Part shown: positions 37,347 through 49,695 of the stretch, piece by piece
Layout of the letters: the number at the start of each line of letters is the position of its first letter
Numbering within the stretch: position 1 is the first letter of the stretch
Assembly (NCBI GenBank): GCA_013398955.1
Contig: VWPU01012277.1
Coordinates: 118,775 to 182,774, forward strand
Reading direction: 5' to 3'
Length of the DNA stretch: 64,000 nucleotides
From: Callaeas wilsoni
Taxonomy: Eukaryota > Chordata > Aves > Passeriformes > Callaeidae
Notes under the pieces: generated by a model
Told to the model about the DNA's origin: nothing
The model's input: the letters and a program-made list of their open reading frames with translations, nothing else
Databases searched by the model: none
Program-made: the position numbers and the translations under genes

Positions 37347-38692
37347 TGACCAAGGAAGTGAAAGTTAGAATAAATAAACGGCATTTTCTCTTACAACAGC
37401 AGCTATTTCTAATCAGTATGACTGGAGTAGAAGATTTTCACTATCATCAAAATAACTCAGTGTCATTCCAAAGAAAAGCTGCCACACAAGTTTGTTTGCA
37501 TTTTGAAATTATTTTTCTTAATTTTGGTTGACTTGGTGTAACTTCAATTCTTTTGGTTTATCAAACCATGATGCTGTGAAATGCCTGCTTAAACCACTTG
37601 ATGGCAACAAAGCAATTCAGATCCTAAAGGAGTTTCTTGTTTATGTATATCAAGGTCTACCTGTTCAAACAATTCCAAACATTTAAACTAACATATAAGT
37701 ACTTGAAAAAGCCTGAATAACAGCCTTTGTCCTTTAGTTTTGCTACTATATTTCTTTGATTACTATTTCAACTTAGAAACAAAGACTGATAAAAAAGAGT
37801 AACTATCAGAAAAGTTACTTCAAAGCCACCTGCTATAAGGCTGTGTGTCAGACATGCTAAATGATACACCTCCCAGCAGTTCAGCTTTCTATACAAATGG
37901 GAGAACTGCACTAAAAGCTCAGTTTGTTTTCCAGCAGCTGTGACAGGAGGAGGACCTGAGCTGCTTGGTAGCTGGCAAGGAGAACCGCAGGTTAACACAC
38001 CCACCTTTGGTCTGCTCTGCACGTGACAGTCTGGGTACTAAATCAGCCACTGTTTCCCGGATTAGCTAGGACAGCCAAGGGAAGAGACTGTGGCATGAAG
38101 GTCTGATAGCAGCACTTAGCCTGGAGTAATGGGCAGAAAAACACTGATGAGAGAATCTATCTAATTTATTGCCTCTCTGGACATGTAAAAACAAATACGA
38201 AGGTGCCGTATTCCTTGAAATAAAACACAAACACCTTCCACTTGTCTTCCATTTCAAATCTATACCCAAACCACATTAGTGCAATTTCCAAATTGGTGGA
38301 GTGACAGATACAGCATGAGGGAAGAAAATGTATCTCTTCTTAAGCCTTTTATAGATACAATCTATATCAAATGCTGATTTAGCAATTTTTATAGATTAAT
38401 TTATTATGTGACTAATGACAACCAAGGTTAGCTAAAAATAATAATACTCAAGTGGAAGATAGGTGGCTTCCTCAATTTGAAATACATTTCTTTTTCACAA
38501 GAGCTATTTATCCTTTTAAACTGTAGTTTTGTTACTCTGTAAGGCTGCAGGCTTCGTATACTCCGTAACCCCGGTAACTACATATTCTGTTACGCAGACA
38601 TACTTGTATACCCTTTCTTCATAGGACAGCAGTGCTCACCACGTTTCTGATGTCTTTAAAAACAGAACTGTAGTTTTTATCTATATTAATAC
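37347..38692. other. AT-rich noncoding interval
   Basis: No gene or repeat was recognised. Confidence 0.55.
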
Positions 38693-39247
38693 ACCAGTGT
38701 GCTGGCTGGGCCAGGAGAGCTGCAGCTTGTCCAGAGGTGCCCTACACGAGAGGAGGACACTCTGTGGCACCTTTGTGCCTCGCTAGCCAGCTCCCTCGCC
38801 CGTGCAGTGGAAGGCACGGAGCCACGCGTGCCCAGTTATGGATAGCCCAAGTGTAGCCAGAGATCAACGAGCGAGGCAGCCCTCTGGTCGGTATTCCAAG
38901 GGTTTATTGCGAAACTCCCTCAAAGGGGTCCAAAAGCGAAGAGAGCGAACTTCCGTTCATGATGCACTTAAAAGGGGTACAGAAAAGGAGGCGAGGATGA
39001 CATAGCAATGACCTATAGGAAGAAGGGAAGGGCAGGGCAGGTTTGGCTACCTTTTCTTAGGAGATACAAGGGGTGTCTCTCTACTGTCAGTCAGACAGAC
39101 CGAACCTACATCAGGTCACAGGAATTCAATGGGAGAAGCCATTCTCACAGGGGGGCATTTAACCTTTGGAGCCAGCCCACCAAACCTCTTTATCTGGCCT
39201 ATGTGGCCCCCTGGGCATTACTGTGGTTGGTTCAGTCACCATAACAT
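38693..39247 (-). mobile_element. Probable solo LTR, reverse strand, CpG-rich, class I-like
   Basis: About 550 bp stands out by roughly 17 CpGs in AT-rich surroundings. Read on the reverse strand it has an LTR layout: a left part ending in TTTTAAGTGCATCATG (a possible TATA-like promoter near 38975), then AATAAA at 38908-38903 just after GGAGTTTCGC, then a GC-rich stretch with GCCTCGCTCGTTGATCTCTG, which resembles the R/U5 of gammaretrovirus-like elements. Likely termini are TGTTATGG... near 39244 and ...CCAGCACA near 38697, but no target duplication could be confirmed. Retained CpGs suggest relative youth. No internal retroviral sequence flanks it. A CpG-island-like host promoter is the main alternative. 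Confidence 0.6.
38903..38908 (-). terminator. AATAAA polyadenylation signal in reverse-strand LTR
   Basis: TTTATT on the plus strand reads AATAAA on the reverse strand, placed between the promoter-like part and the GC-rich 3' part of the LTR, as expected for the R region. Confidence 0.5.
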
Positions 39248-42155
39248 TTATCCTATTTTTTTAATCTTGCGCATGGTTTTTTTTGAATGGTGCCTCCTAT
39301 ATAAAAGGACTCAAGAACATCCTAACATTAATATGCTGGAAACATTAATATGGTGGAATATTCACTTATTTGACCAGGTGACTTGTGGTGCATATTAAAA
39401 ATCCTGAAGGTGTAGGTGCTGTACAGTCTACAGTGTCTTTATCCACCCAGTGCCCACTGATTTATTACAGCTCCTCCATATTATATGAAGAGATATGTCA
39501 GCCTGCAGACATCCCCTGTGCCATGAAAGGCAGGAGGTCTTTCAACAGCCCCTCACCTGCCCCTCTGCAGCTGGTATCAGTTAAAACCTGTCCTTGGGCT
39601 AAAACCTAGATAGTGTCTTTATATGTGCTTTGGAAAAGAGAGCTCATGGTTTCTGTCACGGTGTCTACTGTTTATTTCACAGCCTGAATGATTCACTCTG
39701 AAACTTGGTTTCACTGCCTTTTACCAACCCTACTGATCTTCCTCAGTATGACAGCTGTCCTTTACAGCTCCTTTTTCCACCACGTAAATCAACCCTGAAG
39801 CCAGACTCCCCATAACTTTTAAATTCCTCTGAAAGTCTCTCTAGTAACTTATTATTATATAGATTAGTTTTAGCATTTCATTAACTAATCTAAAGCAATC
39901 TGATTCAATCATCACCAGTCAAAACAGAATAAAAATAATAGAGATTTAGCAGCAATTATTGCTGATGCAATGAGATATCTGCAAACTGTAGGCACTGAAT
40001 TAGAAATTACCTAGCAAAGTACTGTAAATACAAGACTGGAGCAAACTTTTCATGCATGAGTATGTGGGATGAAGATAATCCATTTCATTTCAGTAACTGA
40101 GCCACTGAGGCTGTCGTTCAGCACCACTTTCAAAAAATAAGAACCTCCTGGGACCAGATGGAAGCAGAGCTGGAGTGCCAACACTGGTATAACTCCTGGA
40201 TTGCCTCTGAGGCTCCTGTAGGCAACTGGAATGAACCAGTCCAAATGCCTGTGCAAGGGCCAGTTCAGCTCCTTGTTATACATTTGACCATCTTTTAGAG
40301 AGTGGAGGTGGTTAGTACTTGCCTGTCTGGTAGATAGCAGTGCATATCAAATGTGCTAACTATTTGAGTGACAGCATTTCTACAGTTGTAACTGTCCAGT
40401 AACTTTTATCCTGTAACTATCTAAGAGGGACATGAACTTTTAGAAGGGCTTCGGTCTTAGATAAATGAACTTAGATAAAGGCATGTTTGAAGGAAAAGTG
40501 CTATGAAACAAAACACAATACAGGGAAAAGTTCTTCCGTAGGGAGCAGCTGAGAAAAGAGGAACTGCCTGTGATTGCCAGTAGCTATACTAAATGATATG
40601 CTTTTTGTGTAAGGAATAGAATAAAATATAATGGAGTATGCTTGCCATTGCAAAGATAGACTCCCTCCAAATTGGAAGTAGAAATAATTAAGGCAGAAGG
40701 GACTAGAACCCTGTTATCTTCCTGGCCTGACCCATAAAGAAATTTCTTTCTATTTCACCTGCACGGATCTACCACTTCTAAACATCCAAGATGCAACAAG
40801 AATTTCATAAACCCAATGCTTTTATCTCCACATTGTGACTATCCAAGAACTGAAGTTCCCTGAGTCCTGATGGATGCTCCAATGGGCAGAGAGCTGACAT
40901 CATACAAAGGATTGCCACCACAGATGTCTGAGAGAGACTAGCAAATTCACCTTAGACACCTGATGAGACAGAGCAGCCAGACCGATCCTTCATTACCCGC
41001 ACTTTTATGGGACTTGAATGAGTTTGGCAGGCATTTCAGGAATGCTGGAAATATTCCTTGTGGATACAAGTTTTGAAAGTTTTACTACATACAGTCTTTC
41101 AAGTGTACATGTTAGTACACGAGGAACTTTCCTTCTCCACTGAACACAGAGCATCTCTCTTCCCCACCACCTGGTTGGAGCTTGTACATCCTACCTTGAG
41201 TTTGCTGGAAGTTAAGAGCTTAGATGCAGTCAGCTACTAGAGCTGAGCTGACACACCATAGCTCTGTAAACCAAATTAAGGTGATTGTGTGTTTGAGCCT
41301 GGAGGATTGTCCTCCATCAAGGCAATATTATTTTTCTGATGTTATTTTTTTGACATGAGGTGTATCATTGGATGATATGAGGCTCAGCACACTGAAAATG
41401 GTTACCTCATATGAAGGGTAGAGAGCTACATAGGGAAAAAATGCAAGGTAGTAATGAATCAACTACAATTCTGTTAAATCAATTAGGCCAGTTTAGATAC
41501 ATTTGAATCTATCTCCACTTTTCTTCTTACTGATATTATTCTAACTGCATATTTTCAAACCTCTCTGACCACAGAAGGAACTGCATTTTACAGATGTCTC
41601 CATCTTTCAAGTAATCTGTTAAGCAATTAGGATTTTCTCATGGTGTCTTTCTGGTTTTTTTTGTAATTTACAAAACTAGCTCACATATTTTGTTTTATAT
41701 TTTATCAGATAAAACAAATGTTTTACATGTTGCTAGCTCCCACATCAGCATGGAGCATCAGTCCATTTCAGTAAAGTAGACAGAACATTCTAGGTATATA
41801 ATATAGGAGTCATGCTGCAAAGGTTATGCACTGCACACTGGGTTTTGGATGTCTTTATTTTGGCTGTTACTATCTTTCGTTTAAGATGCCACTCAGTCAT
41901 GGTTTGACTTACTCAGAGTTGCTGTGTCAATAGCAAATGTAGCACTCAACGCTGTGAAATACAAATCTTGTTCTTTCATTTCATTTAGATGCATTCATAT
42001 CAGTGAAGAAGACGGTACTGAACTGAAATACTAGGTATGTAATTGCATTCCATGCTCAAAGCATTCCTAAGGCAAAAATATTATTAGCAGATCAATAGTT
42101 TCCATTTTCTTTCCAAATGTGATGTCCTACCTAAATTAGCATTTCTGACCCTCCC

Positions 42156-42183
42156 TTTTTTTTCTCTTTTTTTTTTTTTTTTT
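42156..42183. repeat. T-rich homopolymer tract
   Basis: Twenty-eight bases, T apart from two C, ending in 18 or so consecutive T. In reverse it could be the poly(A) of an old retrocopy, but no retrocopy body was recognised to its left. Confidence 0.8.
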
Positions 42184-45100
42184 AAATACGTATTTCCTGC
42201 AAGCTTGTCTTTATATTCAAACTGGATTAATTAAAATTTTAAATCCCTAATTTCCAATCTTCCCTTTTCAAAAATTCCTCTATGTCTTCTCACACAGCTG
42301 CAACATAGTGGATGCTAGAACTGAAGGTAAGACCAATGTGGCAGGATTGCACAGTTAGGAGCAACTAGAGACTGCTTTGACTGCAGGATGTTTTTGCAGA
42401 TTAATTAGAAAGAAAAATGGATTGGATAAGATATTTATCTGGTTTCAGACTGTAGGTAAAATAGGATCACTAAGGAAATACCTCCAAAAATACCTCAGCA
42501 AAAGATAATGTAATTCACTCTCATGATATTAATTTACATTTGGTAATAAGGGTTGTTACTGTGAGCGTTCCTAGGCCAAAGTTTCTGCGGCTCTGTTCTT
42601 TTCCAGCATAGCCCTCCCTCCAGTTTCAAAATTTAGTTGGTTGGTTACACTGACCAAAATGTTGCAAAACAGAGGCAGAGAGGCAAAATGAGGCTTGATC
42701 AGCAGATGTCAAAACCCATCTGCAATCATGTTATCATCCTGGTTATATAAGCAGAGGGGAAGAGGCAAAAAGCAAGTGAAATTTGCTGTAAATTTTAAAA
42801 GTAAGGAGATTCTGTTGGTGAATTGAGACTCATTTAAGTTGTGCTCTGAAGAAGGCTATTGCTATTTATTGTTTGATACAAGTTTGTAAGTGCAGAAATA
42901 ACCTTTCAAATTGGAAACTGTGGGTGGTACAGTGTCACTAAAGAGCTGCAAGAGCAACTGGCACAGAGGCTGAAATATGTCCCAGGGCATCCTGCTCAGA
43001 GCTTCAGAAAGTCATTGTGACTCCTATTAAAAGTTACCATATCTGTACCTCATTTTAAGGTATGTTTTTAATGTTTTGTCATATAAACTTACTTTTTAAT
43101 TGAACAAAGCAGGTGTATTTCCAAGATTTCTGTCTTCAAACAGAGAAGGTGAAAGTCACGTAAGGGTAAACATGGATAACTGATTAAAGCTGGCCTGACA
43201 CAGCACATAAGTGACATACCATAAGGCAAACTCACAGTAATCATGTTGGCACTCCAATAAACCTTTCCCAGTGCAGATTCTTCACTGGGTGAGGAAAATT
43301 TTTAATCTGATAAGAATGCCTAAATCTTTGAAGGTCAAAAGTTTCTATCAGAGACCTTGGGATCATGCAGAGAAAGCAGTTGCTGTGATATGCATATGTC
43401 AGCATGTTTTAATTCTGCCTTCCCTACGTCTTTATGAACACAAAAATAGCTGTGTTCCCTTGTTCCTCAGGCTCCTCTTGGTGCTCATGCAGGGAGTTAA
43501 TTAGGAAGGGAGGAAGAAGGCACAGTTTTAAAGTTGAATGGTCGGAAGGTCCCAGAGCAAGCAAAGGAAGGCAGATGAAATCGCACACCCAGATCAAGCT
43601 TTTTAATTGTGAGAGATTTCTGAGGTCCCAGTATACCAAACCCAGTAATATCCATATCTGGAAAAAATGTCATGCAGCAGCTACTGAAGCCTGTGAGGTA
43701 TTTTCTGTTTACTTTTCCTTTCTAGTTTTCTGGCTAGAAAAGCAGGTTGTAACTACTCTCAGGTTTTGAATCGTGTGAGCAAAGGCTATGATGCTTTTAC
43801 TGATGTAAAGCCAACAGGCTCTACAATCCCACGCTGCACCATATCCCAGTATCATTGACTTCCTCTCCCGTGCATGCCAGGTTGTGTTTGCAGGCAGGAC
43901 TGCAGCTACCAGAATCATGTGAATGAGAGAGGCAGGAAAGGAGCTGCAGAACCACCACAGTATTGGTGGAAATGTTGCTGCAGAAATGTAACTCTGGGGC
44001 AATTCCCAAGCAATTGCTATACTTTTCGTCCATATGCTTAGACCTTCTTCCAGGAGCTTTTCCTGCAGAAGGAGAGGAGCTCCCCACACTGTACGGCTCC
44101 CCTGCTGGTCCCCCATCCTGTAGGGGCTGGATGTCACATCAAGAAGCATGTGCAGGATCTTAACCACACCATCTCACACTCCTCAAAGTTTTCAACATAC
44201 TCATGAATCAAAGAAATCCTATTTTTTTTAAGGCTTGAGGGAATGAATATATCCATTCTACCAGCCCCTGCATTCTCCTTTCAATAAGGATGGCTAAAAA
44301 GTAGTAAAAATTCAGTAGTACTTCACACTCAGCAGTGTCACACATTTTCACTCAGGGGAAAGGACTACCAGTAAGCAAAATGCACCTGTAAATACATGGC
44401 CCAAGTGCAGGGCAGATTTCACTGGGAGAAGAGGTACAATAGTAGCCAAAACCTCAGAGGAAGTCTGTAAAGAGCCTAGTGAAAAGCAGGTTGCCTGTAT
44501 CTGTGGAGACAAACAGGAGGCTAAGGAACCACTTATCCTCCCCTTTAATGAAGAACTTTGTCAGGATGCAGTTAGCCATGGTTGGAAGGTGTGACTAAAA
44601 AACTGTTCAGAGAGTCAAACAAATTTACAGTAATAAACCAGAAACTGAATTTCACAATCTCTGGAAGTCTGAACTATGCCTATATATTTTAACCAAAAGG
44701 CTTTTTGGCTCTGACAAAACTATGACTGCAAACTTTGAACCTAGAGCTTGAAAAGGTAAAAGCTACAATAAAAACAAGAGCTCATCCCAGGTTTGCAATA
44801 GAGCAGTAAAATTGTCTGGCACAGTCCAAAGTGACCTGTTTATATCTGCTGACCAGTGATTTACTTTTGCTTCCTAACCTCATAGCGTTGCACTTCCCAA
44901 AAGCATTTTAGACATCTGAGCTGAGGCTTTTGTTTCAGCAACTAAATACTTACAACATTTCCAGTGGTAAGTAATTTCAAAGTCCTGCCAGGGATCTATC
45001 TTGGAACATATTTCTTCTGTAGTTATATGCTTTCATCCGGAAGTATTATGCATTCAATCGTGTCTGATATCATCCAGAGATACCTGCTGACAATTTCAGA

Positions 45101-45889
45101 CCTCATGAGCTGTTATTTGCATGCTTGCATATGCCAGAAACTATGTCCTAATGGCCTTTGTGATGTCTCTGTCTCTCCTCCCTTTCTGGGGTAAAACTTG
45201 CTTCAGAGAGGATTTGAGCTGAGATTGTTGTTATTTTTTTGGGATGATCTGGTGATTGCTGTTGATGCTGCATTTTTCATTCACTAGTTGGTTGTATGTC
45301 TCCATTTAGAGTAAGAATGGAGTATTTTATTTAAAAAAAAGAAAAAATTGACAGTGTTGTTTGTGGGTAGTTCAGATACACTGAGGCATTTGAAAATTAA
45401 CTCTGCAATTAGAAATGCCTCACCTCTGCCTTTGTCGGCCCTCCTTTGTCTCTGCTCTGTCCATGATTTTCTGCATTGGTACTGTCATATGGCAATGGAT
45501 ATGTCTGGGGGTTTTATGGAAGGAAATTCAGTCCTTACATATCAGTTTCATGATTAGTCATTACTCCTGAAACACAGCTAATACTGGAGGAAGAGCATGG
45601 GGAAGAAAGGAAGGAAGGCTGAATGAAGCCCAGGTGAACCCAAGAATAGCTTCAAAAGCCTCAAGTTGTGCTCCCCCAGCTCAGAGGCAGGCCCGAGATC
45701 TGTCAGACCCATCATGGGTCTGCTCAGGAAGACTTCTCTGGCAGCTCTGACCTGGAGCTGCTGCCCTGACCTCTGCTCAGTAATTTCTTAGGCTGCTAGT
45801 GTTGCAGCAGTAATGATATATTCTTCATGGGGTTGTTTCAACTATGCTTTTTAATGCAGCTCTCTCAGATTTCTCTTGGATCCTGCCAG

Positions 45890-45915
45890 AAAAACAAAAA
45901 AAAAGAAAAAAACAA
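45890..45915. repeat. A-rich low-complexity run
   Basis: An A run with single C and G interruptions. No recognisable element is attached. Confidence 0.8.
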
Positions 45916-48900
45916 GGATTTAAGGATTTTTCTATTTTGAAAGTGCTCTGTCTCTTCTCTGCTATCAGAGCTGGTCATGTTACTCACTATGACCAGTTAA
46001 CTGACAGATTAAACACTTCTCTGTTCACAAATTGTTCCTGATCCTGCTTTATACTGATATATTTGTTACTTGGAAGGGTTAGACCAAGCATATTCATGAT
46101 TCCCTTTGATCCCTGGATTGTTCATAAATTGATCATAGTGACTATTCAAGTGCTTAATCAAAGCTGGATTTAATCAAAGCACTTCTGCTTTGTCATTAGT
46201 CACTTAAAAAGTCACTTGATGTTGCCTTATCACTGGAGCTATGACTGCAAGTATTTCATCTGGCAATGATGGAAAGCAGCTTTCCTTTTCTCATACACCA
46301 GAACTGAAAGAAAAGATAATGCTTCTGCTGTGGGTAGAGCTTCAGCACCTGCAGCAGCAGGTATTATTACAGAAACCTGTTGTTAAAATCAAATTACTTC
46401 TGCTTCAGCAAAAGTTCAATGATAAAATAACTTCTTACTGTTAGTAATCCTGATTAAAAACTTGAAATTTGCTTTCTTAAAATAGTTATCTACACCACAT
46501 TTTCAGTTGTTGGAACATATATAAGCAATGAATAATAAGAGGGCAGATAGAGGCTAATCAGATTCTTGTTCAGTCAACAATCTCCCAAACCATTTTTTTC
46601 ATTAATTTATCAGTTCTTCTTAATGTGGTGCATGCAACTTATCATAAATTGAAATTCCTGTCAGAGTGATGACTGGATAAATGCAGGCTAAAAGGCTTGT
46701 GGCTGATTATTTAAAGAACTTGGATGGCAACATAGGTGAAGATGGATTCTCAGTCTTGAAGACCCATCCCATCTCACACTCCGATCCTTGAAACTCTTTC
46801 TTCAGCCCGCTTTGGGGCAGTTTCTGCCTCTCACATGATGCTCTGCCACCCATCCCCAGCACACAGGGCTGGGCAGAGCCACATGTGCAGAGCACAGACA
46901 CAATTCTGTCTGTATTCTCTCTGTGGCTGTGTATATATGCATATGTGTAACGTGTACATGTGCTCTGTGTGTGCCTACTGGGAATATGTGCTCAGCCCTT
47001 TTACTTGCTGCATGGAGATGTGGCAGCTTCACCTCTGCCAGTTTGCCAGATTCAGCAGCCCCCTAACATGAGCACCATGAAAAGCACACAGCAACTAGTG
47101 CAATGTACCAAAGAAACCATTAATATCTTCCTCTTAATCATTCAAGGACAGGTCTTTACACAAGATCCCATTTAATCAAATGATCTGGACTATAAAAGTG
47201 ATGTACAGAGAAACAGATGTGTCCTCTGTGTTCTTATACAGCTATAATTGAAGGAATATATAATTCCCACTGAGGGAAGCAGGTATCTAGCATATCTACA
47301 TTTAAATGTGTTACAGTTAGCACCTCATTCTTCTCTTTCCTCTACTGAAGTACCTCAAATGATCACTTCCAGTGAATTCAGAAACAGAACAGTGTGAAAG
47401 GACTTTTTAAGAGAAGAGAACAACACCTATTGGAAATACAGGGGTGGTAATTTTAATCTTTTTCTTTCATTTAAAAATAAACATCAACATCAGGCTTCAG
47501 CCACAGAAAATGTAATGAATATTTCAGGAAACTTTTACTGGTATTCCCACTCATAGCAATGCCTCAGGTTCTGTAATCAGGTTTGCCTCCAAATGCTTGA
47601 AGCAACATCTCTTGGAAGGAGTACGTAAGTTACTGGCGATGGAGAGCCTGGCAAGTGAGAGAGACAAGTATTTCTGCAGAGCGTTCAGATGTGAAGACCA
47701 GAGTGACCTGCAGTGATTGTTCCTCTCCACTGATCCTACATGAAGCACAAAGCAATTGCTGCTGACCTTGATGTTTCCAGGATGTATCTAACTTGAGATA
47801 GGATATGCCACATCTTATTTGTGTAGATGAAGCAGAAGAGTTCGCATTCACCTGGTGCACAGGTGTACAGTTACATTTTCTCTGTTACCAGTGCATGAGC
47901 TGGAATCACAGATGGACTTTCCAAACAGCAGAACAAAGCAGACATTGGTGGGTTTAAAAGAAAATAAGTAAGCACTGGTTTGTCTTTCAGACTTGAGAAA
48001 TAGTGTGAAGTGTCATGTTGCTTTAGATCATGATCCCAAATACTCATCTTAGCCTGATATTAATACTCAGATTAGATCCAGGTATTTTACAGTAACACCC
48101 ACTTGGTTTGGGGGACACCTGCTACAGGAAAATAATTTTTTTCCCTGTAATCTTTTCTTTTTCCTTTTGAAATAGGTTTCCACAGCTAACAGCTATGCAC
48201 TCTGAGCTAAACAGCATCTTATGCTCTGTAATCTTAAAAAATGGATTTGCATTGGCCAGTGTTTAGATACCTTCCCAAATACCATAGAGACATAGAGATA
48301 TTCACAAAGCATCCATCTGCAGTACATCTGTGCTGAAAAAAAACAAAGCCAAGTGTGCAAGCAAGCAACCAAAAACAATCCCAAAAACTAAATCACCGAA
48401 TATATTTCTAAAACATTTCTAGAATTTGCACATCTGAAATTCTAGATTACAGCCTTGTGATTCAGATGACCTTTTAAATTTGATTAATTTCATAAAGTGA
48501 TCCAAAACTGAGACAGAAGTGACTCAAACTACCTGTAAATTAATACTGGAAGGCAAACCTCTCATATTTCAAACTCCTTACCAAAAATGGGAGTATTTAC
48601 TTCACACGAAAATGGCTGTATTAGAAGGGAAAACCCCCCCTAGAATACCTTTTGCCCCTGAAATGTAGTATTAGCAGAACTTTGGAGGACCCAAGCACTG
48701 AGAGAAGTAACATAAAAAGAAAGGTCTTATTTTTATTATTTGTATGCAGAGTATTATTTCCAAACTTCTCTCAAGTTAAGCAGTTATGAGTGATGTGCAG
48801 ATGGTTCAGCAGTCACACATTTACAGATGCATCCATCTTTCACACAAAGGTGTCTCTACTTGTGTTTCCCACTGTCCTGGTTTTCACTAGGATAGAGTCC

Positions 48901-49123
48901 ATTTTCTTTTTAGTAGTTGGTACAGTGCTGTGTTTTGGATTTAGTAAGAGAATAATATTGGCAAAGCACTGACGTTTTAGCTGTTGCTCAGTAGTCAAGG
49001 ACTTTTAAGTTTCCCATGCTCTGCCAGTGAGCAGGTGCACAAGAATCTGGGAGGGAGCACAGCCAGGAAAGGCAACCCGATGGCCAAAGGGATATTCCAT
49101 ACCACAGGACGTCATGCTCAGTG

Positions 49124-49129
49124 TATAAA
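49124..49129 (+). promoter_or_regulatory. TATA box within LTR
   Basis: TATAAA in the same context (TCATGCTCAGTGTATAAAC) as the TATATAAA at 27416-27423 of the sister LTR. Confidence 0.55.
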
Positions 49130-49379
49130 CCGGGGGATTTGGCTGGGAGCCGCAGATTGCTGCTTGGGAAGAGGCTGGATAACCGTCAGCAGCTGGTGAA
49201 GCAATTGTACTGTGCATCACTTTTCTTTCTTGGGTTTTACTCCTCTTTCTCTCTCTCTTCCTCTTCTTCATTTTATTTATTATTGTTATTATTTTCACTT
49301 TATTATTATTTTTACTTTATTTCAACTAGTATAGCTTCTTTGTATCAACCATGAGTTTTCCCACTTTTACTTATCAAAT

Positions 49380-49617
49380 TCCGGTTAGATATTAAGAAGA
49401 AATTCTTTACTGTGAGGATGGTGAGACACTGGAACAGGTTGCCCAGGGAAGTGTGGATGCCCCAACTCTGGCAGTGTTCAAAGCCAGGTTGGATAACACT
49501 TTGAGCAGCCTGGTCTATTTGGAGGTGTCTCTGCTCTTGGAAGGGGATTTGGGACTAGATGATCTTCAAGGTCCATTCCAATCCCTTAACATTCTATAAT
49601 TCCATGATTCTGTGATT
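49380..49617 (+). mobile_element. CR1 LINE 3' end nested in an LTR
   Basis: About 240 bp of CR1 3' sequence: TTAGATATTAAGAAGAAATT, GGAACAGGTTGCCCAGGGAA, GTTCAAAGCCAGGTTGGAT, GGACTAGATGATCTTCAAGG, and octamer tail units ending ATTCTGTGATTCT at about 49617. Its tail abuts resumed LTR sequence, so insertion came after the LTR was in place. It belongs to the same subfamily as 16515-16773. Confidence 0.93.
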
Positions 49618-49695
49618 CTCTCCCCACCCCGCCAGGGGAAAGTGAGTGTGTGGCAGCATGGTACTTGGTTGCAAGCTGAGGTTAAATCAGTCACA

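Larger units (their letters stand above)
39248..48872. other. 9.6-kb interval without recognisable genes or dispersed repeats
   Basis: Only low-complexity runs were recognised: a T/C run at 42156-42183, an A-rich run at 45890-45915 and a degenerate TG-rich patch near 46930-46980. The longest open frame of the window (reverse strand 43709-44167, 152 codons) lies here. It overlaps other frames on both strands and has no domain, signal peptide or splice support. A repeat-free stretch this long may hold conserved noncoding elements, which cannot be judged without alignments. Confidence 0.5.
48873..49695 (+). mobile_element. ERVL-type LTR (GATAGAGTT family) interrupted by a CR1 insertion
   Basis: The LTR starts TGTCCTGGTTTTCACTAGGA and follows the family seen at 27149-27731: GGTACAGTGCTGTGTTTTGG, AGTCAAGGACTTTT, a TATAAA at 49124-49129, TGTACTGTGCATCACTTTTC, and a long T/A-rich tract. 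At about 49379 the LTR breaks, and a CR1 fragment occupies 49380-49617. The LTR then resumes with CTCCCCACCCCGCCAGGGGA and ends near GGTTAAATCAGTCACA at about 49695. Without the CR1 the LTR is about 585 bp, close to the 583 bp of its intact sister. Flanks CCCAC and AATTT show no clear 5-bp duplication, so the right edge is approximate. Confidence 0.9.

Noticed and set aside
42156..42183. T run as poly(A) tail of a reverse-strand processed pseudogene
   Set aside because: No retrocopy body or target duplication could be recognised beside it.
43709..44167. Longest open frame, 152 codons, reverse strand
   Set aside because: It overlaps an 88-codon frame in another reverse frame and a 66-codon forward frame, lies in a GC-richer patch where stops are rarer, and shows no domain, signal or splice context.
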